From Isoetes taiwanensis (lineage: Eukaryota; Streptophyta; Lycopodiopsida; Isoetales; Isoetaceae), in NCBI GenBank assembly GCA_021234155.1, contig JAJEKV010000017.1, positions 7,231,253 through 7,295,252 of the forward strand: a stretch of DNA of 64,000 nucleotides. The letters are read 5' to 3'. Of the stretch, positions 22,588 to 34,839 are shown one piece after another (within the stretch, counting starts at the first letter, position 1; every line of letters starts with the position of its first letter). Below the pieces are notes generated by a model, which did not search any database, was not told the DNA's origin, and was given only the letters and a program-made list of their open reading frames with translations. The translations under genes and the position numbers were made by a program.

Positions 22588-23078
22588 GTAGCTAGACTCA
22601 GGGTATCTTAATCGCTTTGTGGATGTGTCTTTGTTTCTTTAGATAATTAAATTTGAATGCTCTGTAAACATATGATTTCCGGATTGGGCCGAGTTTCCAA
22701 ATCTTGTCCTTAGTTTCGAATCTCAGAAATCTGATCAGATTGGAATACTATATGATCATAAGAATAGATACATCGAATATATTTGCAATTCTAGTTTCTA
22801 ACGCCTAGTTTCTAACGCCCTTAGCTGTGAATCAAGCTAGCTGTATGTAGCTAGACTCAGGATATCTTAATTGCTTTGTGAACTTTAGATAATTAAATTT
22901 GAATGCTCTATAAACATATGATTTCCGGATTGGGCAGAGTTCCCAAATCTTGTCCTTAGTTTTGAATCTCAGAAATCTGATCAGATTGGATTACTATATG
23001 ATCATAAGAATAGATACAACGAATATATCTGCAATTCTAGTTTCTAACGCCCTTAGCCGTGAATCAAGCTAGCTGTGG
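22588..23078 (+). repeat. Tandem duplication of about 250 bp
   Basis: Two copies (22588-22850 and 22846-23078) both begin GTAGCTAGACTCAGG.TATC and end GTGAATCAAGCTAGCTGT. Shared blocks include AAACATATGATTTCCGGATT and ATGATCATAAGAATAGATAC. Copy 1 has an extra internal repeat of CTAGTTTCTAACGCC; copy 2 has a short deletion after CTTTGTG. Confidence 0.9.
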
Positions 23079-23844
23079 GCCTATAATTACAGCTCTAGTA
23101 GTTGAAGCGGAATCAACGCCTGAAAATTTCAAAGGGAAAGGATACCCTGAGATGCATATTCAAATTTTGAATTTAGTACTGGATATGGCGTACAAACAAC
23201 TAACTTAAATTTAAGGTTAATTCAAATATAAATGCAAGTTTGATTAGGTCCATAGGGGTGGAATGACGTGGCATATATAGCAACAAGAGATGCTGATGGG
23301 TGGAACACGATGGTGCAAGAAGCAATAAATTAGGCTAGTAATACTAGGGGTACAAGATATTAAATAAATAGCGAATAAGAAAAATAAAGAAAATAGTCGA
23401 CACCTTAATTCAAAATCAAATATAAAGACTTTATTGAACTGATAGGAGCGAGATGATGTGACATCCACAGCAGCAGACAACGGGGAAGAGAGAAGCTGGT
23501 GGGGGGGTCACGAGAGCGTTAAACTAACAATGATAACTGATAGACTAACAATGGTATAGGGTATTAAGTATTGAGCAATAAATTCAGTAGCTATCAGCCG
23601 TACGATGGGAGGATAGTCGTTAATGGTTAACTCAGAGGTCGAGGAGCCCAGGGTACGTATGTCAATAGAAAGCGGTTAAGGTACGACTATGATATCTTTT
23701 TCACACACTTACAAAAATCATAATTAGCGATATCAGACAAGACAAGACAAGACAAGACTAATAATTAACAGAGGCATATCGATAAAGGGGGCGGGAAGAA
23801 AGAAGCTAGCCCTAAAATTAATCCAACTATAAAAATATGGGCCC

Positions 23845-24174
23845 ATGAGACGAAGGCTGGTTCCGCTTCAGAGGTTTAGGGTTCTTGCGACCGACAGAGA
23901 ACGGAGAGCTTCAGACATCAAAGCATTAGCTAAAGTTCTCGGAGAGTTAGGGCGCCAAAGCATGGACAGGGGCAAGAAGGTCATGGAGATACAGCCGCAT
24001 ACAGACTCAGGATCAAGGAAATGGCCAAGATTGGAAAATTCCGGGAACCTCACTGTCCCTCAGAACCCAGAACTGGAAGACGCGGGGCCGTGGTGCATCT
24101 GTGAGGAGGATTGCCTTTGCCCGGAGAAGGGACTCTCATCTTGCTGGGAACGGGTAATGAGCTGCTTTCGCTAG
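23845..24174 (+). CDS. Unrecognised open frame with Cys cluster
   Basis: A 109-codon frame starts MRRRLVPLQRFRVL and contains a C-terminal cysteine cluster (WCICEEDCLCP, then SSCWERVMSC). A TTTAGGGTTCTT-like leader lies inside its first codons, which is more typical of a plant 5' UTR, so translation may really begin at an internal Met (MDRGKKVMEIQ). No known family. It lies upstream of a 27-base poly-T and 1.6 kb before the A-rich LINE, so it could equally be transposon debris. Confidence 0.2.
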   Translation: MRRRLVPLQRFRVLATDRERRASDIKALAKVLGELGRQSMDRGKKVMEIQPHTDSGSRKWPRLENSGNLTVPQNPELEDAGPWCICEEDCLCPEKGLSSCWERVMSCFR

Positions 24175-24427
24175 CTGCAAATGAACGCCGGATTACAGAA
24201 ATCTGATAGCTACCAGCACGACCTGTTGATAGGCAACTTCGGGAAAATCTGTGTGAATTGCTGCGAAAAGAATTATAATGAGTATATATGCAGAGCTTTG
24301 CTGGCCAGAAATGTGGAAAAGAAGAAGAAAATGGGGGAGACCTCGATTGGCAAGAAGGTGGGCAAGTAAAAGAATGAGAAAGGATAAGCACAGTACATGT
24401 TGGAATGGGAGAGATCACGGCCGACTC

Positions 24428-24454
24428 TTTTTTTTTTTTTTTTTTTTTTTTTTT
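24428..24454. repeat. Poly-T run (27 nt)
   Basis: An uninterrupted run of 27 T. It would be the poly-A tail of a minus-strand retroposon, but no coding or repeat body was recognised to its right. Confidence 0.6.
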
Positions 24455-25359
24455 GTTTTTTATTTTGTTTGTTGGGTTTTTACTTTTAAAGCTACAAATC
24501 CTTGCTTCATATCAGATCATTTGATCCTATTCTCCCAAGCACTATGACTCGGAAAATGTATATTATCTGATCTTAAATTATCTGATTTACATGAGTCATG
24601 AGAACCCGAGAATTAGACGAGATTTTGTAAAAATACCGTGTGAAATAGGTAGAAATTTATAGTGTCACAGTGTGGAAGGGAAGCAATGAATTTATAGTCC
24701 CACTGACACTATTTATAGACGAAAATACGAATATGGCTGCGAACTAAAGGGAAAGCATGAAAGGAAGATTGTAGATGGCGTATGCAAAGGGGGAGACAAA
24801 TCCTCGAAATCTGGAGGCTGAGAGATGTCAAAACGAACCGGGGTGACAGCAAAGGGAAAAAACCAAAAGCAAAAACTAACATTTGAATAACTATAGATAA
24901 GATAGGATAATAACAGATTTAAAATAATTAAATGACGAAGGCCTCTATTCGACGGACACCCGGAGGAACAAAGATCCAAGTACTTTGCCAAGGAACGCAG
25001 AAAGGTACATCTGAACGAGAATGATCAAAATGATATACATAAATGAGTAAAAGGTGGACGGAACAAGATACGGGACAGAAAGGGCCAGCCTTCACCGTAC
25101 ACCAGGATATCGAGGGCTAGACCCAACAACTGGTAATTCGGACCACTATAAACTCGACCCCTGATTGGCAAAGTGACTATGGGGGACCTAGATCACAAGT
25201 CAGGAGAGATGATACAATACAACTGGGATATCGTCAAAAAGGGACTGGGCTATGTTACGGACTGAGGAGTACAACTCCCGCCGTAGACCAGGATAGCGAG
25301 GGCTCGACTCTCCAACTAGTACCTGGATCACCAAAATGACAAGAATAAATAAATAAACA

Positions 25360-25401
25360 AACAAACAAACAAACAAATAAAATAAAATAAAATAAATAAA
25401 T
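25360..25401 (+). repeat. (AACA)n/(AAATA)n simple repeat
   Basis: A run of AACA units followed by AAATA units. It follows a degraded 50-bp direct repeat (ACCAGGATA.CGAGGGCT.GAC at about 25102 and 25288). It could be the tail of a further LINE 3' end, or part of the 5' region of the next element. Confidence 0.6.
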
Positions 25402-25749
25402 ATCTTGATGTTTGTGTTTAAAATGGTAGTTAACTACCAGAAAATCTAGATTGGTACAGAGAGGGTCACCCCCGTCCAATCAACCGGAACGGTAAGGTAA
25501 AACCTACCATCCTTACTCAAAAAAAAAGGGGGATTGCGACCCCGCCGGAATCATTAGATACAAGAGTACATGCACAAAAGCGGACGAGATTATAAACAGC
25601 AAATTGAACCAGGCAGAAAGGTGGGTAGAATAATTATGACTAATTAAAATTCTGCATCAATAAGGTACCGCTTGGGAGATGGCATATATTGTATGAAGGG
25701 AATGCAGTGATACCAAGAGGAAAGCTCTATCACAGTCAGCCGGAGGAAA

Positions 25750-26386
25750 TTGCCACTGAAATTGTGTCCAAGTCCCGATGGCAGATCACATCCGTCTCAG
25801 CCAACAGAAGAGGGGGGGTGCAGCAAAAGCAGCGGTAAGCCAGCAGGACCTCAAGGACTTCTTAGCTCGATGAATAGGCAATTGGAAGCCAGGATCCCAA
25901 GCATGGACGCACTTAATACGCTGGCGGAAACGGTTAATCGCAACAAAATAGCCATATCTAACATGGATACTAGGATGCAAGGGGTCGAGAAGATAACTAA
26001 GGAGATGCAACGAAGAATAGATGAAATCGAAGAAGAGAAAGCCAAGATCATGCAGAGGTTGGTTGACCTAGAAAAGATGAATGTTGAGTTAGATGCATAG
26101 GAATCCTTTGATAGAATAAAATCGCACATCATGGAATTTGAAGAGCAAAATAAGGTTAATAGGAGTAGCAGAGAAACTTAACGAAGACATGTATCGAGTT
26201 ACTGCAGAGGTAATAGAGGCAGTTTTCAAAGAGCATCGAAGTATAATAGTCAAAGCAGCACGCTCGAGGCAATGGAGGGGACGAGCAAGACATATAAATC
26301 TGACATACAGGGACATGGCAGCCAAGGAACGAATAATGCGCATGGGGTTGGGGCCGAGGATGGGATCAAGGTGCAAGATGCCTTAA
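25750..26386 (+). pseudogene. LINE ORF1-like coiled-coil protein
   Basis: A 116-codon frame ends at 26100. Its C-terminal 60 residues form a long heptad coiled coil (MQRRIDEIEEEKAKIMQRL). The frame at 26138-26386 continues the same product after a stop: IRLIGVAEKLNED, TAEVIEAVFKEH and INLTYRDMAAKERIM resemble the RNA-recognition/C-terminal half of LINE ORF1 nucleic-acid chaperones. It would bind the element RNA. The stop between the halves indicates decay. Alternative: an unrelated coiled-coil protein, less likely given the downstream endonuclease and reverse transcriptase. Confidence 0.6.
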
Positions 26387-26458
26387 CACTCATGCGGCAA
26401 GGGCAAGGGCTACACGAGAGAAACGGGCAAAGCTAGGGAGTTGAACCAAGCGGATACA

Positions 26459-26495
26459 TGGGGGAGGGGGGAGGGGGGGAAGTCGGGGGAAAGTA
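26459..26495 (+). repeat. G-run cluster
   Basis: Runs of G5 to G7 separated by single A (GGGGGAGGGGGGAGGGGGGG). A similar cluster lies at 28030-28060. Both could form G-quadruplexes in the LINE RNA. Confidence 0.6.
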
Positions 26496-26749
26496 TACCG
26501 CACAAGCGGATCGGGGGGATCAGCCACCCTCAGGATAGGAGCAGAACATGGGAAGACTGGAGGCCATAAGATCGAAAGGACCGGAGGGAGAGGAAACCAA
26601 CCCTCCGACATCGGTGATGCAGGGATCAGATGGAGGAGCATCAGTGGAGAGATCTCTTGCTCTAATATAGCCCTCATCAGGAGGGGGAAGCGAAAACGGG
26701 GTTGGCGAGGAATGGATACACCAAAACAGGTATATGAGTCCAGTTTCGA

Positions 26750-29700
26750 TTGCAAAGACCAGGGGACGACCGAGAAGGATAACCAGCGGGTCAGAAATTA
26801 CGGAGAACCCAAAGGACCAGCCCAGGTAGAAAAAGCATTGACTATATGGTACTGGAATTGCACCTGGTATCCATGGGATGATGGAGAGAGACTTGAGGAA
26901 GCCTATAATTGCGATATAATATGTCTGATAGAGATATAGGAACACAATACCAAGCGACTGCCAGAGGAAGAGGGGTATCGGCTTTTTACATGTTGGAAAG
27001 ACAAAGATTGTAAGATAGAAAGAGGGAGCGATAAAGGAGTGTAGCCAATAATGCATGTATTTTACATTCAGATGTCAATAAAAGGTACATAATGCTAAGC
27101 ATACAATTGCAAAATAAAAAAGATTTAATCCTGATTATAGCATATTACCCGCCAAACACTGACAAATTGGAACTGCTGGACCTGGGGAGAGAGTGATGAA
27201 ATGGAAAGATCAGGAGCCAATGATACTGATGGGAGACTTGAATGCTAGAACGTGTCAGGAACAGGCATAAATCACGAGCATGAACAAGATAAGTGGACAT
27301 GGGGTACATACTGCGAGATCATAAGATTGAAGAAGAAGTACAGAGGACAAGGCGGAAATCAATGCCAAGGGCGAGTTACTGATAGAGATATGCACAACAG
27401 CAAGGGTCATTATAGTCAATGGGGTACAGAAATGGAGTGGATCAGGGGAATTCACGAGCCAGAACACATGGGAAAAGCATAATCGATTATGTAATCTTAA
27501 ACGACAAAGCAACGACAGACATTTTGAGCTTTGTGCTGGCAGATTGGCCGACTGGAAAGAGGGAAAGCCACAGACCCATCCAATTGGCAATCAAGCAGGA
27601 GGAATAAGTACAGACTGAGACACCAGACAAGAAAAAGACCACGGATATGAAAATACACTTCCAGAATAAACATGCAGAAACCTTCACGAGAAAATGTCCG
27701 GTCGAGAAATGGAGAAGTGGGTGTGGGAGAAGCATGGCAAAGCGAGAATGGGAACAAGTCAATGACATAATAGTGAAGGTGGCGACGGATATCTTCGAAA
27801 AACGAAAAGACCTGGAAGAACCGGGCATTGATTGCCTCAATATGTACGATGAGGAGTGCGAGGGAATGCGAAAAGGAAAGTCGAGATCACAAAGGCCGTA
27901 AACATACCAAAAGCGAGAAAAGGCGCATACCTAAGACTACTGAAATTGAAATGAAACAAAAAAAAATTATCACAACAACAATGGGGGTTGGCGGATATGT
28001 TAAAAAACAACCGGGGAGGTTTTGGAAGGGACCAAGGGGGAGGGGGAGGGAGGGGGGGGGAACAGAAGGAGAATACGGCGTGATGCCGGGGATCGAATGG
28101 GGAAAAATACCGAGAAATTGTATAAGGCAAAACACCCCATGCCAATACCCACGCCACGGAGACAAATAAGTCGCGTGCTTTATGCACGCAGGAAGTGATG
28201 GTAACGCTTCTGAAAATGTCCAATAACAAAGTCTCAAATCTCTATAGACTGATCGTGGAACTACTGAAATGTGTAGACACAGTAATCGGGAGCCAGGTCA
28301 CCGAGATATTCAATGGCATAATTAACATAGGGCTGCCGGATAGATGGACATACAATAGGGTAATACCCTTATACAAGGGGGGGTGACAGAGAGGAACCAT
28401 GGAACTACAGGACGATAATGGTGAGCTCTATCTTCGTCAAGCAGTTCGGGAAGGTACTGGATAATAAACTAAAGCATTGGGCAGAAACAGAAAAGCTAAG
28501 AGCACAAGGGCAGGTAGGCTTCAAACCTGAACACTCGACTATAGATCACTTGGTAACCCTTCGAATACTAATAGAGAAAAGCAAATCACAGGAAAAGAAG
28601 ATAATATGCCGCTTCGTGGATTTTAGGTGCCCCAGAAGATATGATAGGGTCGATCGCACGGTTATATCAGAGAGTGTACGCTAAAATGGAACAGGAAGGA
28701 CATTCAATATATTGTGACACATGAGTTAAACAGGGATGCCCATTGTCCTCGACACTATTTATTTACATAGAGGCACTATAGGGCTTCATCGCAGAAAGGC
28801 AAGGGGATGCAGACGCCCCCACGACCCTGGGAGATACTAGGGTACCTATCATGCTGTATGCTGATGACATAAGCATAACGGTTACAAAGAACAAGGGTAT
28901 GCACAGGTTTTTAGGGCTACTAGAGGCCTTCTGCAATAGGACAAGGCTGACAATGAACCTGACGAAGACCAAAATAGTCACTTTCGGCACCAAGCGTAGA
29001 CACAGACCCTTCACGTATATGGGGACAGAACTGGAAGAATCAGCAGAACACAAATACCTAGGACACGATGCGCATGGCACGGGCAAATGGTCTAAGCGAG
29101 CGGATGCTAGATTCCAGTCAGCCACAGGAAGCTGCTTCCATATGAAAAACTTCTGCAACAGAAGCAGGATAATCGACTGGGAGATCAAATGCTACCTGTT
29201 TAATACAATGGTCGCGTCAACACAACTATATGGATCAGAAGCATGGGGGCCGGGTCTATCAGACAAGAAATGGAAAAAGCAAGAAGGGATTTTCAGGCAA
29301 TGACATAGACAAGAATTCAGAGTGCGGTCAAATACACCCCTGGCAGTCATGGTATATGAGACAGGTCAGAGACCAATGGAGGTAAGAGCCTGGGAACGGA
29401 CCATTAGATACTTACTGAAGGACAACATGGGAGGCCACACTGGGAAGCTATCAACAATCACAATCAGCGAATCGGCCAAGTCACACATCATCACAGGTAG
29501 CGGGTGGTTTAGGGAAGTAGCAGTATGGACTAGAGAGATGGGGTTAAATCTGAGCAATCTAGTAAATGAAGAAAATGGAATGAAGACTGGGCCGACAGAG
29601 TGGCAAAAGCATGGCTGCAAAAAAAACAGCGGTTCCAAAACACTTTGGCTGACAGAAGTCTTCAACCCGGACCAACAGGCAGGACAATAGATGTACAGAG

Positions 29701-30033
29701 ACAATCTATTAGGGAAGACAAGAAGGGATACCTTGGCAAGATTTAGGGTGGGGAGTCACGATCTAAGAATCGAAAATGACAGGTGGAGAAAAGTGGAAAG
29801 GGAAAACCGGGTCTGTAGAATCTGTAACACAGGCAGAGTAGACGACGAGAATTACATGCTCAATGATTATACAGCATATAAGACATCAGAAACAAATACA
29901 GGCATATAAGGTGGGGACAACCAGCACATATCCTAATGGCAAGAGCAGATACAAAAGCAGATCTGGCAGATGCAATCAGGAAGATGATAACTAGACACGG
30001 GGAGGTGCACAAAGAAAGAGGGCTGGTAATATG
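26750..30033 (+). pseudogene. LINE ORF2: endonuclease, RT, zinc region, broken
   Basis: An endonuclease fragment reads YWNCTWYPW, then NCDIICLIEI near 26850-26937, and ends at SIIDYVILND plus SHRPIQL near 27480-27590 (the D and H of an APE-type nuclease). The RT follows: LPDRWTYNRVIPLYKGG (28.34 kb), QVGFKPEHSTIDHLVTLR (28.52 kb) and the catalytic LYADDISIT (28.86 kb). Then come MNLTKTKIVTFG and EHKYLG, and YGSEAWGPG. The C-terminal region reads ARFRVGSHDLRIENDRW, then VCRICNTGRVDDEN. The last Cys and His positions are lost. At least six frameshifts or stops interrupt it. In an intact element this protein would nick the target and copy the RNA in place. Confidence 0.75.
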
Positions 30034-32490
30034 AACCACTGAAAAGGTGGGACATTGAAGCCCGCAAAAAGCTCAGCTAAAAGCTGATGATAACGACGCA
30101 CCACTGCGTGGCCATGATGCCAATTATAAGCGGGGTGCCTCTATCAATAGAAAATAAGAGAAGCTCTCCGAAAGGGCTACAATGTACCAGCATGCAGCGT
30201 TAGTAGCACCCAGTGGGAGCTCGCCCATGCTACATCAGTTTGGAGGCCTCAGGGCACTAGGGACAATAATTCTATTCTAATTGGAATTTTTCCTATCAAG
30301 ACATATATAAGTACACATCAACGTGACATTAGAGCACCAGCAACACTGTAACGCTTGGGTTCCGGCTTCGTGAATGAGCGTTAAAAAAAAAGAAAAAAAA
30401 CTAAGAAAAAGGCTCCATTTGCAATTACGACGACCAGAGTTGTGGCCTAGTGGTGTGGCTGTAGAGGACGACCAGAGAACTAGCACCTGTAAACGATGGC
30501 CAGGGAATCGGATGGTGGCCAGAGAATCGGATTCAGCCATGTGAGCATCCAGAGAATTGGATCCAGAGATGATGGCCACCGCAATGCTCTGTCGGAATGC
30601 ATTTCTGATCGAATCGGCCCCTTCTTCGCCCAAAATGATGAGCTCCAGTTCGCCAATCGACACTTTCTGGTCGCGGAAAATGAATCGAACAGAAAAAACA
30701 GAGCTGTCGATGGGCCGTTTGTTGCATTTGGAATTAATTCGAATTGTGGGCCGAATTCTTCTAGCCTTTAGTGGGCTCCCTGGAAAAAGGCGCCAGATTT
30801 GGGCTTCAAAAACAGTGTCAAGGACATATTTAGCCTCAAAAAACACTGCTTCTATTTGGCTTCAAAAAAATGTGATAGATCCCAAATTGAAAAATAGTTC
30901 GAGCAGAAGAACTCTGTCTGAGTCGGATATGGTGCCGGATTTGGCCTGGGAAGTTGCGTCCTCAAGCTTAGAATCTGTTCCGGGGCAATTGGACGCCGGA
31001 TCGGATCAAATAGATTTGCAAGAAAAGCTCGAGCTGCTGGATTGTGCAGATTTGATCCTCCTGAAGAGCCCACATGGCCGGAATCAGAGGCAATGCTAGC
31101 AAGAACTTCAATTGGCATATTCTTTAAACATCAAATCGGCTTAGACCTGACCCAATCCATTAAAACCTAACCAAATCGGCTCAGTGCCTACAAAATTGGC
31201 CTGTGTCAGGGCCGATTCTTCCACAATCAAGACCATGTGTTGTCCCTTAGCAGATTTCAATGAAGAACCAGCCAAATAATCTTGAATACCGCGGATTTGC
31301 TGCCAGGCTCCTTTCTGAAACATTTTTGCCTAAAATATTTTTCTCTTCAAGCGACATCTGGCTTTTCACCCTTCATCCCCTGCTTTTTTCATTCTCTTTT
31401 TTTTTTTAATCCATGCATTCTCCTCTCTTTGCCATTTGGCGTTTGCCATCTTTGGTTCCTAGGTGTATAATCCAGCGCATATATTTCTTTGGTTCCTAGG
31501 TTCATTATATTTTTATGTAGGACCGTTGACAATATAATATATGACAGCCTAGTTATGCACATTAACTGTGGGAATTCATCTATTACCCATGTTGTCCACG
31601 TTAACCTTAGAAGTTGGATTCTTCGTGCAATTGAATAATTATCCACATTAACTTTAGGAATTGATTGATCTAGATTAGCCTTGAGAATTGAATTCTTCAC
31701 AAATGAATAATTGGCTCTTTGCACCTGCAGGAATTGATAGGACCTATCTTTTGCCAACTCGTTTACATCCATTGTTACCCTACAGAACTTTTAGGGACAT
31801 GGTATTTTGCCACAAAATATATGCCAAGCCATGTGCCAACATTGGGTTTTCTGCCATAGCTGCCTATGCTGACATATTTTGCCATGAAATTTGGCTTGAA
31901 GGATCACTTGCAACTCTACCTCATGGTACCCATTATCTATAGAGTAACCCACCCCTAGGATACAATAATGCTTAGACCCTAAGTTAAAAGGTTTTTCATG
32001 TTGCTAAATAATTAGCTGTTTATAATCCATATACAAAATATGTATGCCCTAATGTACTGGGATGCACGGTAATTGAATACTCATCAAAGTGCTTCTTTTG
32101 CAATGAATGTGCATGACTAGTTGCTCATCCCCCCAATGTTCGTATTGCAGGAAAGAGAAATGTTCGCGGCGGCCTTGGCCGCCGCGATAAATTTCTTGTA
32201 TACTATTATGATATGACAATTGCCAATGGTTGCCATGCATTCTCATGCTAACGTATCATTGTGCAGCTCCCTACCTATAGGCTCTCGACATGTAAGCTAC
32301 GTACGCGATATGCATATATCGGGTCATGTGTATCCTAACCTTGTACATGTCATCTAGGTGACATATATTATGATGTGGTAGTAAAATATATGTATTCATG
32401 GCATATAATATACTAGAACGTCAACCCTTTATACACTTGTCAAGAATAGTGGTGTGCTCCTTGTACATCCAATGGAGTTGTTTCTCCATC
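30034..32490. other. LINE 3' flank and unassigned DNA
   Basis: 30.03-30.25 kb is probably LINE 3' UTR. 30.3-31.1 kb contains overlapping frames on both strands without recognised domains. A pyrimidine-rich block precedes a TGCACCTGCAG|GAATTG acceptor-like site at 31731, but no exon could be assembled. The rest shows nothing I can name. Confidence 0.35.
32151..32202 (-). repeat. GC-rich palindromic repeat unit (copy 2)
   Basis: The core CGCGGCGGCC-TT-GGCCGCCGCG (32165-32186) is a perfect 10-bp-arm palindrome. AGAAATGTT on the left and ATAAATTTCT on the right extend the inverted symmetry. It matches 19600-19648 in reverse orientation and is better preserved here. Confidence 0.8.
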
Positions 32491-32496
32491 CTCTTT

Positions 32497-32547
32497 GATT
32501 GGGTCCCATACACCTATTGGTCTTCGTGAACAATAAAAATCTATTCA
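32497..32547 (+). mobile_element. Minimal LINE 3' end
   Basis: TTGGGTCCCATACACCTATT, then GGTCTTCGTGAACAATAAAAATCTATTC, matches the terminal hairpin and tail start of the RTE-like LINE (57.13 kb). Only about 50 bp remain. It is the most extreme 5' truncation of the family in this window, or a fragment left after deletion. Confidence 0.7.
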
Positions 32548-32559
32548 AGTTTTAATGTT

Positions 32560-34560
32560 CACTCTGATCTTAGTGGCTTTAGAGGCACCTTAGATGAATT
32601 GAATAGAAAACAAGACTTGATGAATTGGAAAGAAACAATATGCATGGCATCTTCCAGCCACACAACATTGTAGAAGAGAACCGGATGCATTAAATTCTGG
32701 TTAGATAAAAAAAGACCCTTTTTTTTGGAAAAAAGAAAGAAACAAACACATTGCTTTAATTTCCAGCGGAAGCTAATTTTCGTTTCTTTTTTCCTTTCAT
32801 TTCTTTCCGTTCTCTTCTAAAAAAAATCCACAATTAAGTACTCGTAGAAAAATCGGGAAAATTTTTGACACGTTGAGAAATTTCCCTCACTTTATTTGGT
32901 GGTAGATACTTTCACTAAAATTTTAACTTTTTTGATGGGAGCATATCCGATGATCTTTTTGTTAACACGAGTTTTTTGGATTTGAACCGCTAGTTTAGAA
33001 GACTTCTGAGGAATTTTTCGAACCAAGTTAGGTTTAAGTTATGTTAGGATCTATTTTGGATCTATTGTGAGCGTCGTTAGGAGAGGAATGGAGTTTTCTA
33101 CGCCAAGCCGCAGATTGAAGTTAGCGGATTGAAGTTTTTTGCTGCCCAGCCATATCAGAGCTACATATCAGCTGCCCCAACCATATGCAAAAACCATCAA
33201 CTTTTAGTGGAGTGACAGAATACTTGCTGGAGGATATAAGCATTGGAGGGTTCTTGGCAGCAAACAAAAGATGTATCTGTTAGCAGAGATATGCACAAAG
33301 TGGCTTGCTACCAAGTACAGAGCAGTTTGCTGCCATTTTTTGTATTTCCTTTATTGTGGTGATGAAGTAAGTCGCAGCTTTGAGCATTTGGGTGTATTCT
33401 TGGGTATTTTATGCATTTAACATTTGTTTATAAGGAAATGAAAGTAGACTGGTTGAATCCCTTGTCTATATCTTGTATTTTTGCCATATGTTACCTGAAG
33501 GATCGCGTTTTTTCTTGTAGATGCCATAGTGCTTGGTTGATATGAAAGAGATCTTCCTATATTCAGTTTCATCATATGCATCTGGCCGACTTTTACGATA
33601 TTTTTTTTGAATCTTGTCATTGTGCTCGCTATTTTTGTATTGTTTTTGTACTTGCTGCTATGCTACTAGCAAGTGTTGGCTCCCTAAAGAATATTATGAG
33701 AAGTTCTTCCATTTGTCTTCTCATCTTTATGAAGTAAAAACAAATCTTCAGATGAGATGTGAAGCTGGAGCTTTTGTTTATCATGCATAATATTGTAAGT
33801 ATGATGTTGTATCATTTTTGTAAACCGGATATATTGTCTTATCTTCTTCAAGATGTCTAAGCTGAGGCTAATTCTTATCATGCATAAAAGCTAATGTTGT
33901 CACTGTATTATTGTTTATCAATATATTTTCGTTCCTCCTTATGAATTATATTAGTTGCTAACTAATTTTATGCCAGTTTTTAAATTCTTGTCTATCCTTA
34001 TTGCACTATCCTTATTGTTTTTTTTTTATCATCGGATCCAAGTACAGTTCCATGAATATGCCAAATCAAGGGCTGTTCAATTTCCATATCAGACCCACGT
34101 ATAAATTTGCGCACCCATACAGCTATTATACGTATATACATACATGGTATACTTCAAGCTATACACACAAAAAATGCAAGAATACCATTGCATTCACAAA
34201 AGACACATAAGTACAAAGAACCGAGAAGAGTGAAGAACAAATGAGAACTTTAACTGAACAAAGAACTTAAAGTGAACAAATAGGAACAAGGAAGAGTGAA
34301 GAAGAGATAAGAACAACACTGCAATTTCAGCACAAATTTTACATGCTTGAACAACAAAAAATCAGCAAAGTAGGTCCCCAAATTTGGCCAATAAGAACTG
34401 CAACATCGGAGACAGCCCTGGCTTATCTCCACCCGAACAGGATCCTGCCATAGCTAGAAACCCAAGTTGGAGTAGCCAGAGCTGGAGTAGCCATAGGTGG
34501 AACCCGAGCTTTATGCAGAAATCGACCTCCAGAGCCTCATGTTTTACACCGCCTGACTTC
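32560..34560. other. AT-rich intergenic DNA
   Basis: No gene, RNA or bounded repeat was recognised. Stretches near 33.4-34.0 kb are T-rich and intron-like. Confidence 0.4.
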
Positions 34561-34569
34561 GCCCTCGAG

Positions 34570-34668
34570 ATCTTCCCTCGCAAAGGCCGGATCTTCCCTC
34601 ACAAAGGCCGGATCTTCCCTCACAAAGGCCGGATCTTCCCTGCAAAGGCCGGATCTTCCCTCACAAAG
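34570..34668 (+). repeat. 21-bp minisatellite, about 4.5 units
   Basis: The unit is GGCCGGATCTTCCCTCACAAA with small length changes (one unit reads CCCTGCAAA). The period of 21 keeps a frame open (34384-34761, repeating KGRIFPH), but a 3-base loss inside the fourth unit and the absence of any known domain argue against a real protein. Confidence 0.85.
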
Positions 34669-34839
34669 TTGAAGAAGGCTAGATCTCAGCAAAGCTTCTC
34701 AGCAACGTTTCTCAGCCGCCAGAAGCCCCTCAGGTCCGCTGGATTACCTCTGCTTCCCTGACTTCTCAGCTTCCTGCCATGCTCGGACGGCAGCCACCAC
34801 GACAGCCACCACAATTAGCCAACGTCCCATTTTTCTTTA

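Larger units (their letters stand above)
25750..30033 (+). mobile_element. A-rich non-L1 LINE, broken
   Basis: The layout along the plus strand is a coiled-coil ORF1 (25750-26386), endonuclease remnants (26.8-27.6 kb), reverse transcriptase (28.2-29.3 kb) and a C-terminal zinc region (29.69-29.9 kb). The coding strand is strikingly purine- and A-rich throughout. The zinc region matches the scrap at 20.25 kb, so they belong to one family. The sequence YGSEAWG after the palm, and the late CRIC..DDE motif, differ from plant L1. They resemble LINE groups seen in early-diverging plants and algae; this placement is a judgement from motifs. Start and end are approximate because neither a tail nor target-site copies were found. 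Confidence 0.75.

Noticed and set aside
34384-34761. 125-codon frame with KGRIFPH repeats
   Set aside because: It is produced by a 21-bp minisatellite; one unit breaks the period and no domain or splice support exists.
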